Shown one piece after another: positions 15,260-16,811 of a DNA stretch of 16,811 nucleotides (position 1 is its first letter; each line of letters starts with the position of its first letter). Source of the DNA: CAZYTO01 sp964650405 (GTDB lineage Bacteria; Acidobacteriota; Thermoanaerobaculia; Gp7-AA8); assembly GCA_964650405.1 (NCBI GenBank), contig CAZYTO010000113.1:1-16811 (forward strand), given 5' to 3'. Made by a program: the position numbers and the translations under genes. The notes beneath the pieces are model-generated. The model saw only the letters and a program-made list of their open reading frames with translations, had not been told where the DNA came from and searched no databases.

Positions 15260-15323
15260 GGCACTTCCGCGCTGGATGCAGCGAAGCCGATTCAGCGCCC
15301 TCCGGATTGCACGCTCCAGTGCC
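15260..15323. repeat. Nested inverted repeat in the gap between two genes
   Basis: Outer arms GGCACT (15260-15265) and AGTGCC (15318-15323) enclose inner arms GCGCTGGA (15269-15276) and TTCAGCGC (15291-15298). It is bordered by CCCCTCACCCC on the left and CCCACCCTCTCCCTCA on the right, a style seen in interspersed repeats. It fills half of the 125-nt gap after the phosphoglycosyl transferase stop, so it could act as a transcript end or stabiliser, but there is no T-run. Confidence 0.5.
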
Positions 15324-15341
15324 CACCCTCTCCCTCAAGCC

Positions 15342-16682
15342 TCACCGTCCCGTTCCCGCCAGCGACGACGACACGGCGCGCAGCATCAGGCGGAAGTCCA
15401 GCCACACCGACCAGTCGCACATGTACATCAGGTCGTACCGCAGCTTCACCTCGGGGCGGGTGTCGTATTCCGATGAGACCTGGGCCAGGCCGGCGATCCC
15501 CGGACGCACCAGCGAGCGGAGGTCGAAGTCGGGGACGTCGCGCAGGATCGTCTCCACCAGCTCCGGGCGTTCCGGCCGCGGTCCGACCAGGCTCATGTCG
15601 CCCCACAGCACGTTGAGCAACTGCGGCAGCTCGTCGATGTGGTAGCGGCGCAGCAACGCCCCGGCCCGCGTAACCCGGTTCAGCCCCTCGGCGATCTGCT
15701 CGCTGGTGTGCTGCGGCTGCGTGGCCGCCTCGCCGCGCATGGAGCGGAACTTCCACATCCCGTACGGCTCGCCGCCCAGGCCGACGCGCTTCTGCCGCAG
15801 CAGCACGGGACCGCCGTCGTCGGCCAGGATGGCCAGCGACGCCAGGAGCCACACCGGGGCGCTGAGGATCAACAGCACGGCGCTCCCGGCAATGTCGATG
15901 GAGCGCTTGATGGCCGCACTGAGGCCGTAGGCGCAGCTTACGGCCACCTCCACGAGCGGCTGGTCGCCGATCCATCCCAGCATCCGGGACGCGAGGAGGG
16001 CATCGACGTGCGAGGCCAGCATGAGGAAGCCGCGCGGTCCGCGGATGCGCAGCAGCTCCAGGCGCAGGCGCGGATCGGCGTACGGGGAAACGCAGATTAC
16101 TTCTTCCACGTCGCGGAGCATGGCCTGGGCCTCCGGGTCACCGAGCTCGTCGAGGCGCACCGTGGTCTCCAGCAACTGGATGCGCTGATCGCCCACGAAG
16201 TGCAGACCGGCCAGCGCGTCGCGGATGTCGTCCGGCGCGCCGAGGAGGATCGTCTCGCGCGGCCGGATCGGCGCGACGAGGCGAAGGAGGCGCCGCCACG
16301 CCGGGAGCGCCGCCATCTCCAGGATGGGGACGGCCAGGAGCACGGTGCGCGGCAGCGGGCGGGCCAGGGCGGCGCTGCCGATGGCTGTGAGCGCGAGCTG
16401 GATCACCAGGGCCGCCACGAGCGACGGCCGGGTCCGCGGCGTGACGCGATGGTGGTAGAAGCCGCTCAGCGCCAGCGCGGCGATGAGGGAGGTGGCAAAG
16501 AGAATGATGTTGGCCGGATCGAGGACGAACCTCTCGACCGGCAGGAGGGCCGTGGTGAAGATGATGGCCACGTGGCGCCGCAACTCGACCACGAGCGCGA
16601 GCGCGCCCCAGCCGATGAGCAGGTCGCCCGTGACGAGCAGGGCCGTGCGCGCGGCGCGCTCCTTCGAGCGCGGGCGGATCAT
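15342..16682 (-). CDS. Polyprenyl-phosphate sugar-1-phosphate transferase (WbaP/WcaJ-type initiating enzyme)
   Basis: This 446-residue membrane enzyme should start glycan assembly by moving a sugar-1-phosphate from a nucleotide sugar to undecaprenyl phosphate. The layout is that of the long bacterial sugar transferases: four N-terminal membrane helices (about 12-33, 56-74, 87-105, 111-127), a middle nucleotide-binding-like domain (about 140-240), and the catalytic phosphoglycosyl transferase core (258-446). Core motifs are all present: KRSIDI (259-264) before the re-entrant helix, RQKRVGLGGEPYGMWKFRSM (296-315), HIDELPQLLNVLWGDMSLVG (348-367) with the Asp350-Glu351 catalytic pair, and RPGIAGLAQVS (393-403). 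The ATG has GGAGG 7 nt upstream and overlaps the stop of the preceding gene (ATGA). Sugar specificity cannot be read. With the ABC-2 exporter it completes the ends of an ABC-dependent glycan pathway. Confidence 0.95.
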   Translation of the reverse strand: MIRPRSKERAARTALLVTGDLLIGWGALALVVELRRHVAIIFTTALLPVERFVLDPANIILFATSLIAALALSGFYHHRVTPRTRPSLVAALVIQLALTAIGSAALARPLPRTVLLAVPILEMAALPAWRRLLRLVAPIRPRETILLGAPDDIRDALAGLHFVGDQRIQLLETTVRLDELGDPEAQAMLRDVEEVICVSPYADPRLRLELLRIRGPRGFLMLASHVDALLASRMLGWIGDQPLVEVAVSCAYGLSAAIKRSIDIAGSAVLLILSAPVWLLASLAILADDGGPVLLRQKRVGLGGEPYGMWKFRSMRGEAATQPQHTSEQIAEGLNRVTRAGALLRRYHIDELPQLLNVLWGDMSLVGPRPERPELVETILRDVPDFDLRSLVRPGIAGLAQVSSEYDTRPEVKLRYDLMYMCDWSVWLDFRLMLRAVSSSLAGTGR

Positions 16683-16811
16683 GCGGCGGCCTCCCGCGCC
16701 TGGACGAGCGCGGCCAGGCGGTCGAGCGTGTCGCGCCGCGAGTAACGCGTTTCCACGACGCTCCGCAGCGCGGCCGCCATCGCCGTCCGCCGTCCCTCGT
16801 CGCTGACCGCG
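16679..16811 (-). CDS. C-terminus of a probable GT-B glycosyltransferase (5' part beyond right edge)
   Basis: The minus-strand frame entering at the right edge reads 43 codons to TGA at 16679-16681. The peptide (AVSDEGRRTAMAAALRS..., then a YSRRDTLDRL segment) has the pattern of the last two helices of GT4 enzymes: an R-x-x-M-x-x-A-x-R-like helix, an aromatic-Ser turn, then D-x-L-x-x-L. The stop overlaps the next ATG by ATGA, which supports a real, coupled gene. Only the tail is seen, so the family is an inference. Confidence 0.6.
   Translation of the reverse strand, partial: AVSDEGRRTAMAAALRSVVETRYSRRDTLDRLAALVQAREAAA

Noticed and set aside
1..16811. tRNA or rRNA genes, CRISPR arrays, transposases
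   Set aside because: None was recognised on either strand; the repeats seen are short palindromes or heptamer arrays without regular spacers or a linked transposase.

Overview
The window is a G+C-rich (about two thirds by eye) bacterial stretch with dense genes and almost no spare DNA. It reads as part of a surface-polysaccharide or lipopolysaccharide synthesis and export locus. The gene content, the codon-third-position G/C bias and the interspersed repeat motifs resemble soil Acidobacteriota or a similar deep-branching Gram-negative lineage. No rRNA or other marker gene is present, so this placement is an inference only.

Left part (1-7227, minus strand): an apparent four-gene transcription unit reads right to left. 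It encodes an ABC-2 polysaccharide-exporter permease (Wzm/KpsM type), its ATPase (Wzt/KpsT type, without a C-terminal glycan-binding domain), and a 1669-residue protein in which a papain-like C39-type peptidase domain is embedded between two long TPR arrays. The last gene encodes a secreted two-component-regulator-type beta-propeller protein cut by the left window edge. Gaps between the first three genes are 2 and 5 nt. A good -35/-10 pair lies just upstream of the permease.

Middle part (7431-10975, plus strand): a divergent two-gene unit. The first gene encodes a GT2-GT4 double glycosyltransferase, and the second, overlapping it by ATGA, another GT4. The linker between the two domains of the first protein is encoded by an imperfect palindrome that looks like an intergenic repeat. 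Heptanucleotide tandem repeats sit at the 3' end of the unit.

Right part (11020-16811, minus strand): in transcription order, the C-terminus of a probable GT-B glycosyltransferase (cut by the right edge) and a long-type polyprenyl-phosphate sugar-1-phosphate transferase that would start the glycan on the lipid carrier, the two coupled by ATGA. Then come a GT-C-like multi-pass membrane glycosyltransferase carrying a repeat-encoded loop, and a GT-A/GT-B fusion glycosyltransferase.

Taken together, the phosphoglycosyl transferase would initiate, the cytosolic GTs would extend, and the ABC-2 exporter would flip the lipid-linked glycan. The role of the TPR-C39-TPR protein is unknown and is the most interesting functional question. 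The second theme is repeat sequence captured in frame inside glycosyltransferase genes: two internal cases and one at a C-terminus.
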